Shown here one piece after another: positions 41,789-49,756 of a DNA stretch of 57,929 bases. Positions within the stretch are counted from its first letter, which is position 1, and the number at the start of each line of letters is the position of its first letter. The translations under genes and the position numbers were made by a program. The DNA lies in assembly GCF_018613315.1 (NCBI RefSeq), contig NZ_JAGGQL010000035.1:1-57929 (forward strand). The letters are read 5' to 3'. The notes below the pieces were generated by a model. That model was not told the DNA's origin. It saw only the letters and a list, made by a program, of their open reading frames with translations, and ran no database searches. This DNA comes from Bacillus sp. ISL-37. GTDB taxonomy: Bacteria > Bacillota > Bacilli > Bacillales > Cytobacillaceae.

Positions 41789-42526
41789 ATGAACAAGCTG
41801 CAGAAATACTACAAGAAAATTGCAAATCTCCCTTTAAAAGAAAATTATAGTCGAGGCGAATTATTAACTTCGGATTTTATGATGGCGAAGGAAAATTACA
41901 TTGAAATTTACTATTGCACTCATAACGAATATATCAATAAAAAGGCCAAAGTGTTCATAATAGGAATTACACCCGGCTTTCAACAAATGAGTAAATCCAT
42001 AGCGGTTGCCCGAAAATGTTTTGAGGAAAACCTTTCACTTGATGAGGTAGCTTATATTTGTAAGCGTGAGGCAAGGTTTTATGGGGTACTTCGCAGTAAC
42101 ATCATTCAAATGCTCAATGATTTAGACCTGAATAACTTTTTGGATTTAAAAAGCTGCGAGGAGCTTTTTAACGATAAAGATTACCTGCTTCATACCACTT
42201 CTCTCATTCCTTATGCAGTCTTTATCAATGAAAAAAACTATACTGGGCACAGTCCGAAAATCAATAAGAATGCATTATTGACTTCTTTTCTGGCAGAATT
42301 CTTCGAGCCCCAGGCTACCTTACTTAAGGATGCTCTGATCATCCCGCTTGGTAAAGGAGTCGAGGAAATCGTAGCAGAATATACTCGAGCAGGCATAATT
42401 AAGGAAAATAATGTCTTATACGGATTCCCACACCCTTCAGGTGCGAATGGCCATCGGCTTCACCAATTTAATAGTAATAAAGAGAAAATGAAGAGAAAGA
42501 TTAATGATTTTTTCCAAGAAGAATAA
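41789..42526 (+). CDS. uracil-DNA-glycosylase-fold protein of unknown role
   Basis: The 245-residue protein contains KVFIIGITPGFQQM (about 55-68), resembling UDG-superfamily motif 1 (G-x-x-P-G), and GFPHPSGANGHRLHQFN (about 213-229), resembling motif 2 (H-P-S-x-x-N). Between them are long helical stretches. This suggests a UDG-like nucleobase-binding fold, but the classical catalytic Asp/Asn after motif 1 is not obvious, so glycosylase activity is uncertain. It lies 18 bases after the hydrolase gene with site GGGGGATAAGC and shares its terminator, so they are an operon. Confidence 0.6.
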   Translation: MNKLQKYYKKIANLPLKENYSRGELLTSDFMMAKENYIEIYYCTHNEYINKKAKVFIIGITPGFQQMSKSIAVARKCFEENLSLDEVAYICKREARFYGVLRSNIIQMLNDLDLNNFLDLKSCEELFNDKDYLLHTTSLIPYAVFINEKNYTGHSPKINKNALLTSFLAEFFEPQATLLKDALIIPLGKGVEEIVAEYTRAGIIKENNVLYGFPHPSGANGHRLHQFNSNKEKMKRKINDFFQEE

Positions 42527-42548
42527 AAGACCAGAATCTTGGTCTTTT
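42525..42548. terminator. bidirectional terminator between UDG-like and anti-sigma genes
   Basis: AAAAGACCA and TGGTCTTTT form a 9-bp stem between convergent genes. Confidence 0.8.
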
Positions 42549-42552
42549 AAAC

Positions 42553-43188
42553 TTACTCAAATGGAATTTCTTCCTGATATACCTTTTTGTATTTTTTCAG
42601 CATTTCTTCTTTATGTGCTTCACTTTCGATCATAATGTCTCCATAAACGGGAACAACTGTATGCCAATTCTGTTCTTCATTCTTCCTGGATACAAATAAA
42701 TAGCTTTCTCCTTCTTTTAGCAGCTGGTCATTTTCCACCATTATCAGGTTTTTTCCTTCATAGCCCCCCTGCTGATTGACTGTTACCTCACCTTGCAATT
42801 CACCCTTGATATTCTCAGCCACCTCCACTATGAATTGTGTTTCAAGCATCCCTCTTTCTTCAGAAGTTCCAGACATCTTTATGACTTTTCCAACGAACAC
42901 ATTGTCAGCCCATCCGACAAGCCTATGAGGGTCAGTAACATCAAAAGCATGACTGGTTTGTACCGTTTGAATCACAGGATTTTCAGGAGGTTTATTTGAA
43001 AGCAATCCAGGACCGGCGATTCCCAAGGCAATGATCGCAGCAATGCCGGGTGTTACAAAGGCGAGCCATTTCTTTTTATTGCTTTTTGCTATCTCCGTTT
43101 TTGCCTTTTCAATCCCTATTCTACTCCGGTCACTCAATTCTTTTGGTATTTCAATTTTATTCATTTCTGATTGGATTTTATTGCTCAT
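42553..43188 (-). CDS. putative anti-sigma factor, single-pass membrane protein
   Basis: About 211 residues: a cytoplasmic part of about 40 residues (NKIQSEMNKIEIPKELSDRS), one membrane helix (about 42-60, WLAFVTPGIAAIIALGIAGPG) and an extracellular beta-rich domain (VGKVIKMSGTSEERG ... VVPVYGDIMIES). It overlaps the end of the ECF sigma gene and is thus the probable membrane anti-sigma factor. No zinc-binding HxxxCxxC motif is seen. ATG at 43188 has better spacing from GGAGGGAG than the one at 43197. Confidence 0.75.
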   Translation of the reverse strand: MSNKIQSEMNKIEIPKELSDRSRIGIEKAKTEIAKSNKKKWLAFVTPGIAAIIALGIAGPGLLSNKPPENPVIQTVQTSHAFDVTDPHRLVGWADNVFVGKVIKMSGTSEERGMLETQFIVEVAENIKGELQGEVTVNQQGGYEGKNLIMVENDQLLKEGESYLFVSRKNEEQNWHTVVPVYGDIMIESEAHKEEMLKKYKKVYQEEIPFE

Positions 43189-43702
43189 TTGCCTCATCTC
43201 CCTCCAAATCTTTGCGAAGCTTCCCCAATCCCCGGTACAATATTGTCTTTGCTGTACCTAGTGGTATATTCAATGTTTCTGAAACTTCTCTTAAAGTCAT
43301 TCCTTGATAAAATCTAAGAAGGATTACACTTTTTTCTTCCTCCTGCAGCTCTGCAATCAATCCCTTTAATGTAATTTCGGAAGTTAAGTCTTCATCAACT
43401 GCTCCGGAAATAAATTCATCAAAATCGGGCTTCAACGGCACAACTTTTTTCCTTTTTCTAAGAATGTCGAGAGAACAGCTGATGGCTATTCTGATCAGCC
43501 ATGACTTAAAGTATTTAGGCTCTTTCAGTTCTTTAATGGATTTAAAAGACTTGTAAGCTGTTTCCTGTACAACATCTAATGCGTCATTCTGGTTTTTCAC
43601 ATATATAAACGCCATCTTGTATAGATCTTGCTCATATTGCTGGAAAAGCTCGAGAAATGCTTTGTCATTTCCCTTCTGTGCTTTTTTAATCAACTTCAGC
43701 AA
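43178..43702 (-). CDS. ECF-type RNA polymerase sigma factor
   Basis: About 174 residues with sigma region 2 (NDKAFLELFQQYEQDLYKMAFIYVKNQNDALDVVQETAYKSFKSI, about 10-54) and region 4 (EEEKSVILLRFYQGMTLREVSETLNIPLGTAKTILYRGLGKLRKDL, about 121-166). The frame extends to 43795, but TTG at 43702 preceded by AAGGGGGTGCACCTA gives the normal ECF length and starts at the family's usual point. Similar factors (SigV, SigY, YlaC type) answer to envelope stress. Its target promoters are unknown. Confidence 0.87.
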   Translation of the reverse strand: MLKLIKKAQKGNDKAFLELFQQYEQDLYKMAFIYVKNQNDALDVVQETAYKSFKSIKELKEPKYFKSWLIRIAISCSLDILRKRKKVVPLKPDFDEFISGAVDEDLTSEITLKGLIAELQEEEKSVILLRFYQGMTLREVSETLNIPLGTAKTILYRGLGKLRKDLEGDEANEQ

Positions 43703-43785
43703 TAGGTGCACCCCCTTGTTACCGTTCTTATTCATTAGACGGAAGATTCGCCGCTTTGGCTTTAAATCCTCTAAAAAAATATAAA

Positions 43786-43818
43786 AGAAAAACATCCTGT
43801 ACTACAAGCAGGATGTTT
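43786..43818 (-). terminator. terminator of the helicase gene
   Basis: AAACATCCTG and CAGGATGTTT form a 10-bp stem followed on the minus strand by TTTCTTTT. Confidence 0.8.
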
Positions 43819-43820
43819 CC

Positions 43821-46106
43821 CTATAAAATCGCATATCTTCTCCATACATCTGGAAACAGGGATTGATATTTTTGCTGTAAATACCGATCATCGATCAATA
43901 TGATCGTTCCTGTATCTTTTTCTGAGCGTATCAATCTGCCACCAGCCTGAAGCACTTTGTTCATGCCAGGATAAACATAGGCGTAATCATATCCATTTTT
44001 CCCTTTGGATGAAAAATGCTGTTTGATCAAATCCCGCTCAAAGCCAATCTGAGGCAGACCAACACCTACTACTATTACTCCATTCAATCGGTCACCCTTT
44101 AAGTCCACTCCTTCTGAAAAAACACCTCCCAAGACGGCAAACCCTACTAATGAACCTGATCCATCTGCCTTAAAGGATTCCAGAAACGCTTCACGTTCGG
44201 CATCTGCCATTCCTGTTCCCTGTACAATTGTAGGTATACCGTGATCGCCAAGATTCCATTCTTCCAATACCGAATTAAGATATAGATAGGAAGGAAAGAA
44301 GACTAAGTAGTTGCCTGGCTTGCTTTGAATGGTTTCGATCAGTGTTTTAACTATTGGTTGTATCGAGTTTTCTCTATCCTTATATCTTGTTGATAAAGGA
44401 TGGATCATTACCTGGTTTTGTTCTTGTGAAAATGGAGAAGGAATTCTGACAACATAATCATCATCATCTCCACCTAACATATCACGGTAATATCCAATAG
44501 GACTCAAAGTCGCCGAAAAGAAAACACGAGCCTTAAAGCTTTTACCTGCTTGCTTGATCAGATAAGAAGGATCAAGGCAAAATTGCTTTACTATAACCTC
44601 ATTCCTTTGAACCTCTGCATATAAAATGAACCTTTCATCAAAGAGCTTGCTGATTCTTTGCCAGTTTTGCGCCGCGAAATAGGTTTCAAGCAAAAGCTCA
44701 GAATCCCCTGGACTCTCTCTTAGCAATTCTTTTTCAGCATAGTCAATGAATTCCAGCACTAACTGATTAAACTCCCAAAGTGGTTCCTCGAACTCAATCG
44801 TTTTAGACGGTTCAGCCTGCTTCCTTATTTTGATAAAGAAGTCGTTTATCTGCTTGCAAATTCCATGGATATCTTCGTTTCTCCCTTTAAACTCCCTTTT
44901 AAGCTGCAAAAATGGAGCTTTTTCCAAAGTGGATGAAAACATATCCCTGCCTCTGTCAACTAGGTTGTGAGCCTCATCAACAAGCAGGACAGTTCCTTTC
45001 TTTTGGTCATCGAATAAACGCTTCAACGAAACTTTCGGGTCAAATATATAATTATAATCACAAATCACTGTGTCAGCCGCGTAAGCAAGGTCCAGAGAAA
45101 ATTCGAATGGGCAAACCCTATGATTGAGGGCGTATTTTTCAATACAAAACCTGTCTAAAGAGTTTTCATTATGCAAAATATCGAGTATTGCTTCGTTTAT
45201 TCTGTCATAATAGCCATCCGCAAACTCACAATGCTCCTTGTTGCATATCCCTTGTTCAGTAAAGCAGACCTTGTCTTTTGCCGTTATCGTTACTACATTC
45301 ATATGAAGACCTTTAGCGAACAGTTGACTGAAAGCTTCCTCTGCTGTTTGCCTGGTCGTTGTTTTGGCAGTCAAGTAGAAAAGCTTTTTCAGGTGATTCT
45401 CGCCAATAGCTTTGACAGAAGGAAAGATTGTGGATATTGTCTTACCGATACCTGTAGGAGCACTAGCGAAAAAAGTCTTTTCTTCCTGGATTGTTTTATA
45501 CACAGAACCAGCAAGCTGCCGCTGCCCTTTACGGTATTGTGCAAAAGGGAAATCCAGATCTTTTATACTCTGGTTCCTTTTCAATTCATGCTCTAAACGC
45601 AATTTCGCATAAGGGGCAAATACAGAAACCATGTTCAATATGGTTTCCTTGAGCTTACTATATGTCCGAGTTCTTATGAATCGTTTCATTTCACCGGAGG
45701 ATTTCTGTACATAAGTAAGCTGGATATCGATACAATCAAGTTCATGTTCCTGCATGTACATATAGGCATAGCATTCTGCCTGGGCCCAGTGAGCAAGATT
45801 AGTATCCTCATTGATAAGGTCAAGGCTTAAAGAAGTTGACTTTATTTCATCAATGGTAGTACGTCCGCCATTTAAAAGAACCCCGTCACATCTTCCTTCT
45901 ATAATAAAATGAAGGTCTTCATACTCTATTTCTGTCTTTAAAAAAACTTCACTTTGATCATGCTCGTTATATGTATTTTGGACTTCACGATGAATTCGTG
46001 AGCCTTCGGTAAAAGATGAAGCAGTCCTGAAGCCAGATACGATACTCCCACTTCTATGTACATACTCAGCCAAAGTTCTTACCGGTATCTTGATTTGATT
46101 CTTCAT
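43821..46106 (-). CDS. DinG/XPD-like ATP-dependent DNA helicase with N-terminal PD-(D/E)XK nuclease domain
   Basis: The 761-residue protein starts with a RecB/Cas4-type domain (about 1-170; LHFIIEGRCDGVL and TTIDEIKSTS give the Asp and E-x-K core). An XPD-type helicase follows: SAPTGIGKTISTIF (Walker A, about 213-226), four cysteines for a Fe-S cluster (CFTEQGICNKEHCEF to CPFEF), DEAH box VLLVDEAHNL (about 373-382), and C-terminal motifs LVGFAVLGGVFSEGVDLKGD and QAGGRLIRSEKDTG. This fusion is known in Firmicutes and implies DNA repair or end processing. Single gene; ATG after GGTGAGTGG. Confidence 0.85.
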   Translation of the reverse strand: MKNQIKIPVRTLAEYVHRSGSIVSGFRTASSFTEGSRIHREVQNTYNEHDQSEVFLKTEIEYEDLHFIIEGRCDGVLLNGGRTTIDEIKSTSLSLDLINEDTNLAHWAQAECYAYMYMQEHELDCIDIQLTYVQKSSGEMKRFIRTRTYSKLKETILNMVSVFAPYAKLRLEHELKRNQSIKDLDFPFAQYRKGQRQLAGSVYKTIQEEKTFFASAPTGIGKTISTIFPSVKAIGENHLKKLFYLTAKTTTRQTAEEAFSQLFAKGLHMNVVTITAKDKVCFTEQGICNKEHCEFADGYYDRINEAILDILHNENSLDRFCIEKYALNHRVCPFEFSLDLAYAADTVICDYNYIFDPKVSLKRLFDDQKKGTVLLVDEAHNLVDRGRDMFSSTLEKAPFLQLKREFKGRNEDIHGICKQINDFFIKIRKQAEPSKTIEFEEPLWEFNQLVLEFIDYAEKELLRESPGDSELLLETYFAAQNWQRISKLFDERFILYAEVQRNEVIVKQFCLDPSYLIKQAGKSFKARVFFSATLSPIGYYRDMLGGDDDDYVVRIPSPFSQEQNQVMIHPLSTRYKDRENSIQPIVKTLIETIQSKPGNYLVFFPSYLYLNSVLEEWNLGDHGIPTIVQGTGMADAEREAFLESFKADGSGSLVGFAVLGGVFSEGVDLKGDRLNGVIVVGVGLPQIGFERDLIKQHFSSKGKNGYDYAYVYPGMNKVLQAGGRLIRSEKDTGTIILIDDRYLQQKYQSLFPDVWRRYAIL

Positions 46107-46180
46107 CCACTCACCTGGCCCATAAGTTAAATTCTTATTTTAATTATAGTACATACGTTCTGATACATCCAATAAAATTA

Positions 46181-46214
46181 AAAAATCCGTCCCAGTGAAT
46201 CCTGGAACGGATTA
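46181..46214 (-). terminator. terminator of the 42-residue gene
   Basis: AATCCGTTCCAGG and CTGGGACGGATT pair on the minus strand and are followed by six T. Confidence 0.75.
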
Positions 46215-46221
46215 ATATCTT

Positions 46222-46350
46222 TTACCAATGGCGTGTATTTTCAAGTAAACGGTCAATTTCAATTTGGTTCAGTGTAAAACTCAGATCAGTTTCAGCAATT
46301 TCCGTTGTCTCATCCAAGAGCTCGTCAATATCCATGCTAATTGTTCCCAT
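46222..46350 (-). CDS. unknown acidic 42-residue protein
   Basis: ATG after GAGGAGGTTCGGT opens a frame encoding an acidic protein (MGTISMDIDELLDETTEIAE at 1-20, then LSFTLNQIEIDRLLENTRHW). It has its own terminator and sits between two terminators, so it is probably a single-gene unit. It has no signal peptide or membrane segment and I recognise no family. The strong ribosome site supports translation. Confidence 0.6.
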   Translation of the reverse strand: MGTISMDIDELLDETTEIAETDLSFTLNQIEIDRLLENTRHW

Positions 46351-46485
46351 ACCGAACCTCCTCATAGTTTTCAGCTGGACAGATAATGTACGTCCGGCTT
46401 CGTGAAAATAGTTCGTATATTATATGAGGGTTCTGGGGGTAATTTAACGCTATTAAAATTTTCCCAAGTTTTCCGGGTAAAAAAA

Positions 46486-46511
46486 CAAAAAGGCCTAAAG
46501 TCGGCCTTTTT
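46486..46511 (-). terminator. terminator after the pro-peptide gene
   Basis: AAAAAGGCC and GGCCTTTTT form the stem; on the minus strand the T-run is TTTTTGTTTTTTT. It sits 11 bases after the stop codon of the pro-peptide. Confidence 0.8.
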
Positions 46512-46521
46512 GCTGCAATTT

Positions 46522-46614
46522 TTATACTGGAGGTTGGATTGGTGGCATGCCTGCTGCTAAAACACCTAAAGCAAATGCACTTGTTGAAAGTAAAGCAAAT
46601 AACTTCTTTTTCAT
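46522..46614 (-). CDS. putative signalling pro-peptide, 30 residues (Phr/NprX/PapR-like)
   Basis: The ORF starts at ATG after GGAGGAATGTAAC, 15 bases past the stop codon of the HTH-TPR regulator. It encodes a positively charged start (MKKKLF), a hydrophobic export core and a short proline-rich tail, GMPPIQPPV. This is the size and layout of RRNPP pheromone precursors, which are exported, trimmed and re-imported to bind the TPR regulator. The likely mature peptide is the last 7-9 residues. Export and processing are inferred; the gene pair and ribosome site are visible. A terminator follows at once. Confidence 0.7.
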   Translation of the reverse strand: MKKKLFALLSTSAFALGVLAAGMPPIQPPV

Positions 46615-46629
46615 GTTACATTCCTCCAT

Positions 46630-47850
46630 TTAATTAATTTTTTGAATATATTTTACTGCTTGATCGAACCTGCCTATTTGTTGATAGTGGTTCGATAGCA
46701 TTTTGTAAAATCCAATTAATTCCTCACTTTTCCCATCACTTTCTTCTAAATACGGAATTACTTTTGATTCAGAGTAAGCAAGTGATTTTTCAGGAGACTC
46801 AAGGTTCATAAGATAATAATTTGATAGTATTTTATACTTGCGATTATCTAACTTCTTGGAGACTTCATGGACCTCTTCAAAAGCCTCTCTTGCCTGATCA
46901 TTATTGCCAAGTTCCAAGTTAATTTCACCTATAGAATACGTGGTTATTATATAGTTTAGATTAATCTGTGTTTGCATTTCCTTACTTTTTTCAAAGAATA
47001 CGAGGGCATCTTGATAATTATTCAGTTTCTTCTGCAAGTAACCCATATTATGATAGATATCAGGTAGCAGTTTGGTTTCTTTTAATAATTCTGCATTCCG
47101 GATCAAGTGCTTAAAACAATCTTGAGCTTCTTCATAAATTTTAGAGTGTGTATAGTTGATTCCTAATAAAATCATTACGTGCAATATCCGCTTAAAGTTA
47201 TGGTCCTCCATAAATTCTTCCAGTGCTAGCTTGCCATAGTATATAGCATAACCTGGTTCTTCAAGTGAACTTTTAGCCAATGCGCGATGATATAGTAATT
47301 CCCCACTAGAAATTTCGATTTTTGATGCTTTCCCTATCGAATCTAAAATGCCATCCGCTTTTTTACAATTCCCCTTCTTTAATAACCATACAGCATGCAG
47401 ATAGGAAAATAAAGCCATTTGAGGTTGGGAAAATATATTCTTTTGCTTATTCAACAGTTCAAATTGCTTACTTGCTTCAGATATCTTACCTTTAAAAATC
47501 AAATACCTATATTTAGCGAGCTCATATGTATGTAGATTTGTTGAAAAAGGGATGATTCCTTCAAACTCTTGCAGCTTCTTCATTACATCATCAGCTTCAT
47601 CGTTTAAGTAATAATCAATTTTCTCATTCAGTTCACCGACCAGCTGCTTAATCTGTCCTTCATTTTCCGTAATTGATGAAAGGTTGACGCCAAGTCTCTC
47701 GAGCAATAGTCCCATTGTTTCTTCATTGGCTTCCTTCGAATTGCTTTCGATTTTGCTTAAATGGGGAACTGAACATATGCCATTAGCCAGTTCCTTTTGT
47801 GTTAACCCTTGCTGGATCCTATAAAATTTAATGAGTGGTCCGAATTGCAT
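46630..47850 (-). CDS. HTH-TPR transcriptional regulator of the RRNPP class (NprR/PlcR-like)
   Basis: The 406-residue protein has an N-terminal XRE helix-turn-helix (FYRIQQGLTQKELANGICSVPHLSKIES, about 9-36) and some eight to nine TPR-like helical pairs to the C-terminus (for example YHNMGYLQKKLNNYQDALVFFEKSKEMQ, about 270-297). PlcR has about 285 residues and NprR about 420, so size favours the NprR group. The adjacent small exported peptide and the co-oriented subtilisin gene upstream recall NprR-NprX control of extracellular protease. It is preceded by a terminator and has its own 120-bp leader with GGTAGGTGAACG before ATG. Confidence 0.82.
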   Translation of the reverse strand: MQFGPLIKFYRIQQGLTQKELANGICSVPHLSKIESNSKEANEETMGLLLERLGVNLSSITENEGQIKQLVGELNEKIDYYLNDEADDVMKKLQEFEGIIPFSTNLHTYELAKYRYLIFKGKISEASKQFELLNKQKNIFSQPQMALFSYLHAVWLLKKGNCKKADGILDSIGKASKIEISSGELLYHRALAKSSLEEPGYAIYYGKLALEEFMEDHNFKRILHVMILLGINYTHSKIYEEAQDCFKHLIRNAELLKETKLLPDIYHNMGYLQKKLNNYQDALVFFEKSKEMQTQINLNYIITTYSIGEINLELGNNDQAREAFEEVHEVSKKLDNRKYKILSNYYLMNLESPEKSLAYSESKVIPYLEESDGKSEELIGFYKMLSNHYQQIGRFDQAVKYIQKIN

Positions 47851-47972
47851 ACGTTCACCTACCGTTTTCTTTTAATCTACCATCTTTTCTAACATTTTAA
47901 ACAGACCAAAAGTACTATTTTTTAAAAATTCTATATTTTATAAATTATTTCTTCATATATTACTATAAATCA

Positions 47973-48010
47973 TTAAATAAAGCCACCCGGATCAATCAAC
48001 CCGGATGGCT
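47973..48010 (-). terminator. terminator of the subtilisin gene
   Basis: AGCCATCCGG and CCGGGTGGCT pair with one mismatch around a 10-base loop, followed by TTTATTT on the minus strand. Confidence 0.8.
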
Positions 48011-48029
48011 GGCATAGTTGTCAGTTTTA

Positions 48030-49313
48030 TTATTTTACGCGTGGGAAACCGAAACCAGATGCATAATCGTCTCCAGTTGCTGCTCCTGTTCCACCTTTGA
48101 TGTCATAAAGCTTAGCACGTCTTTGGATTTCAGAACGAAGCTGTGAGTTGCTCCAGTACTTGTTAGATGACCAAAGCTTCGCTGCAAAACCCGCAATATG
48201 CGGAGTTGCCATTGAAGTACCACTCATTGTCGTATAGTTTCCATCTACTGCAGTTGAGTAAATGCCTCCGCCAGGAGCAGAAACTTCAACATCTTTTTCC
48301 TGGATATAGTAGTCGCCGTCAGTATTAGGGTTTCCGCGAGAAGAGAAGTTGGATACTCTATGAGTTCCGTTGACGAATGCGTTGTCAAGTGATGCAACTG
48401 CGATGGCATTTGTCAATGCGCCAGGGTAGCCAATAGTGTTCGCATATGGACCGCTGTTCCCAGCAGCTGCTACTACAAGCGCACCTTTGCTGTATGCATA
48501 GTCAACAGCGCTCGCGATCATTGAATCTTTTCCACTTGAACCAAGTGACATATTGATGACTACTTTCGTTCCTGTTCGTACTCCTTCATCAGCAGCATGG
48601 CGAATCGCTCCTGCGATGTCATCTGAGTAACCTGAACCGTTATCGCCAAGAACTTTATAGCCCCAAAGTTCAGATTGTGGTGCTACACCATAGATACCTG
48701 CTCCGTCATAACCACCATTGGCGACAGCTGTTCCAGCAACATGTGTTCCGTGTCCCTGACGGTCGGTACATGTTCCGTTAACCAAAGGTGAACTTTGTGT
48801 AAAGTCTTTACATTGTTCGACATTATCAGTTAAGTCGATGTGGTTGCGATTAATACCAGTATCCAGGACAGCTACCTTGATTCCATCGCCGCCGCTTGTA
48901 GATTGGATGTAGTTATCATTATAGATTGCTTGAATGCCCCAAGGAGTTTGGTCAGATGGATAAGATGCCTGAACAGTGTAATCACCCTTGTCTTTTCCTT
49001 TACCATTGCCATTTCCTTCAACACGAGCGTCAATTGTGTGTATCCCAACCTGAGAAACATCGATATTTTTGTTCTTTAACAATGCCTGATATTGCTTGCT
49101 GTTTACTTCTGCTGTAAATCCTTGATTACCAAAGTCCCATCGCTTGCCATACTGTTCTTGTACTTTAGCTTTTTCTGCACTCGGACCCTGAATCAAAACT
49201 CGATAAGTATCCTGGCTTTCTGGTGTTGTAGCACCAAAAGCCCCTGTCGCAAACATGGAAACACCCATTGCCAAACTAAGTACTGCGGATCCGAATATTC
49301 TTTTCTTTTTCAT
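48030..49313 (-). CDS. secreted subtilisin-like serine protease (S8)
   Basis: The 427-residue pre-pro-enzyme has a signal peptide (MKKKRIFGSAVLSLAMGVSM then ...ATGAFGA), an inhibitor-I9-type propeptide (YRVLIQG to about residue 95), a GNGNGKGKDKG linker and the peptidase domain with Asp in VAVLDTGIN (about 147-155), His in GHGTHVAGTA (about 184-193), oxyanion Asn in AAAGNSG and Ser in GTSMATPHIAG (about 363-373). It should be an extracellular alkaline-type protease. ATG at 49313 follows GAGAGGAGCAAAAG. It precedes the HTH-TPR/peptide pair and may be its target. Confidence 0.93.
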   Translation of the reverse strand: MKKKRIFGSAVLSLAMGVSMFATGAFGATTPESQDTYRVLIQGPSAEKAKVQEQYGKRWDFGNQGFTAEVNSKQYQALLKNKNIDVSQVGIHTIDARVEGNGNGKGKDKGDYTVQASYPSDQTPWGIQAIYNDNYIQSTSGGDGIKVAVLDTGINRNHIDLTDNVEQCKDFTQSSPLVNGTCTDRQGHGTHVAGTAVANGGYDGAGIYGVAPQSELWGYKVLGDNGSGYSDDIAGAIRHAADEGVRTGTKVVINMSLGSSGKDSMIASAVDYAYSKGALVVAAAGNSGPYANTIGYPGALTNAIAVASLDNAFVNGTHRVSNFSSRGNPNTDGDYYIQEKDVEVSAPGGGIYSTAVDGNYTTMSGTSMATPHIAGFAAKLWSSNKYWSNSQLRSEIQRRAKLYDIKGGTGAATGDDYASGFGFPRVK

Positions 49314-49367
49314 TCTTTTGCTCCTCTCGCCTTCAAAAAATTTTACAGCTTGCCGGCTGCAGAAATA

Positions 49368-49397
49368 AGTATATTTTAAATTTTCAGCCAATATCAA
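49368..49397 (-). promoter_or_regulatory. candidate promoter of the subtilisin gene
   Basis: On the minus strand TTGATA (49392-49397) and TATACT (49368-49373) are separated by 18 bases; the start would lie about 50 bases upstream of the ATG. Confidence 0.45.
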
Positions 49398-49459
49398 CTG
49401 TTAACCGAGCCTTTCTGTTTGGGAAAAATGAAACACAAAAATACAGTATTGACGCTGTT

Positions 49460-49508
49460 TTGGAAGTGTATTACCATTTGCATTTCCAATTTAAAAACAC
49501 GTTTCCAA
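49460..49508. promoter_or_regulatory. inverted/direct TTGGAA motif cluster upstream of the subtilisin gene
   Basis: TTGGAAGTG (49460-49468) and CATTTCCAA (49481-49489) form a 9-base inverted repeat with one mismatch and a 12-base centre; a third site CGTTTCCAA lies at 49500-49508. They sit 60-110 bases before the -35, as an activator site would. The remaining 200 bp of this gap show nothing else that I can support. Confidence 0.35.
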
Positions 49509-49707
49509 CATGATAGTCAATTTCTGATTAACATGTTTCTTCCTTATATACATTTAAATTTAGAGCGGTATACGATAACAAAATGGCAAAAAAGAACTGG
49601 TAAATCATGATCCAAACATATTGGGAAACCGCTTGCTTTAGAAAGCATTTATAGAAAAAAAGACCCATAAAACATGCTCCAATTCACCTCATTTCTCGAT
49701 ACTAAAT

Positions 49708-49740
49708 AAAAAAACACTCCGATAATTTATCGAAGTGTTC
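49708..49740 (-). terminator. terminator of the frameshifted STAS gene
   Basis: ACACTTCGATAA and TTATCGGAGTGT pair with one mismatch and are followed by seven T on the minus strand. Confidence 0.8.
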
Positions 49741-49756
49741 ATTCTATATTGATTTG

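Noticed and set aside
43703-43795. N-terminal extension of the ECF sigma factor
   Set aside because: The extra 31 codons run into the helicase terminator, and the TTG at 43702 has a correctly spaced strong ribosome site.
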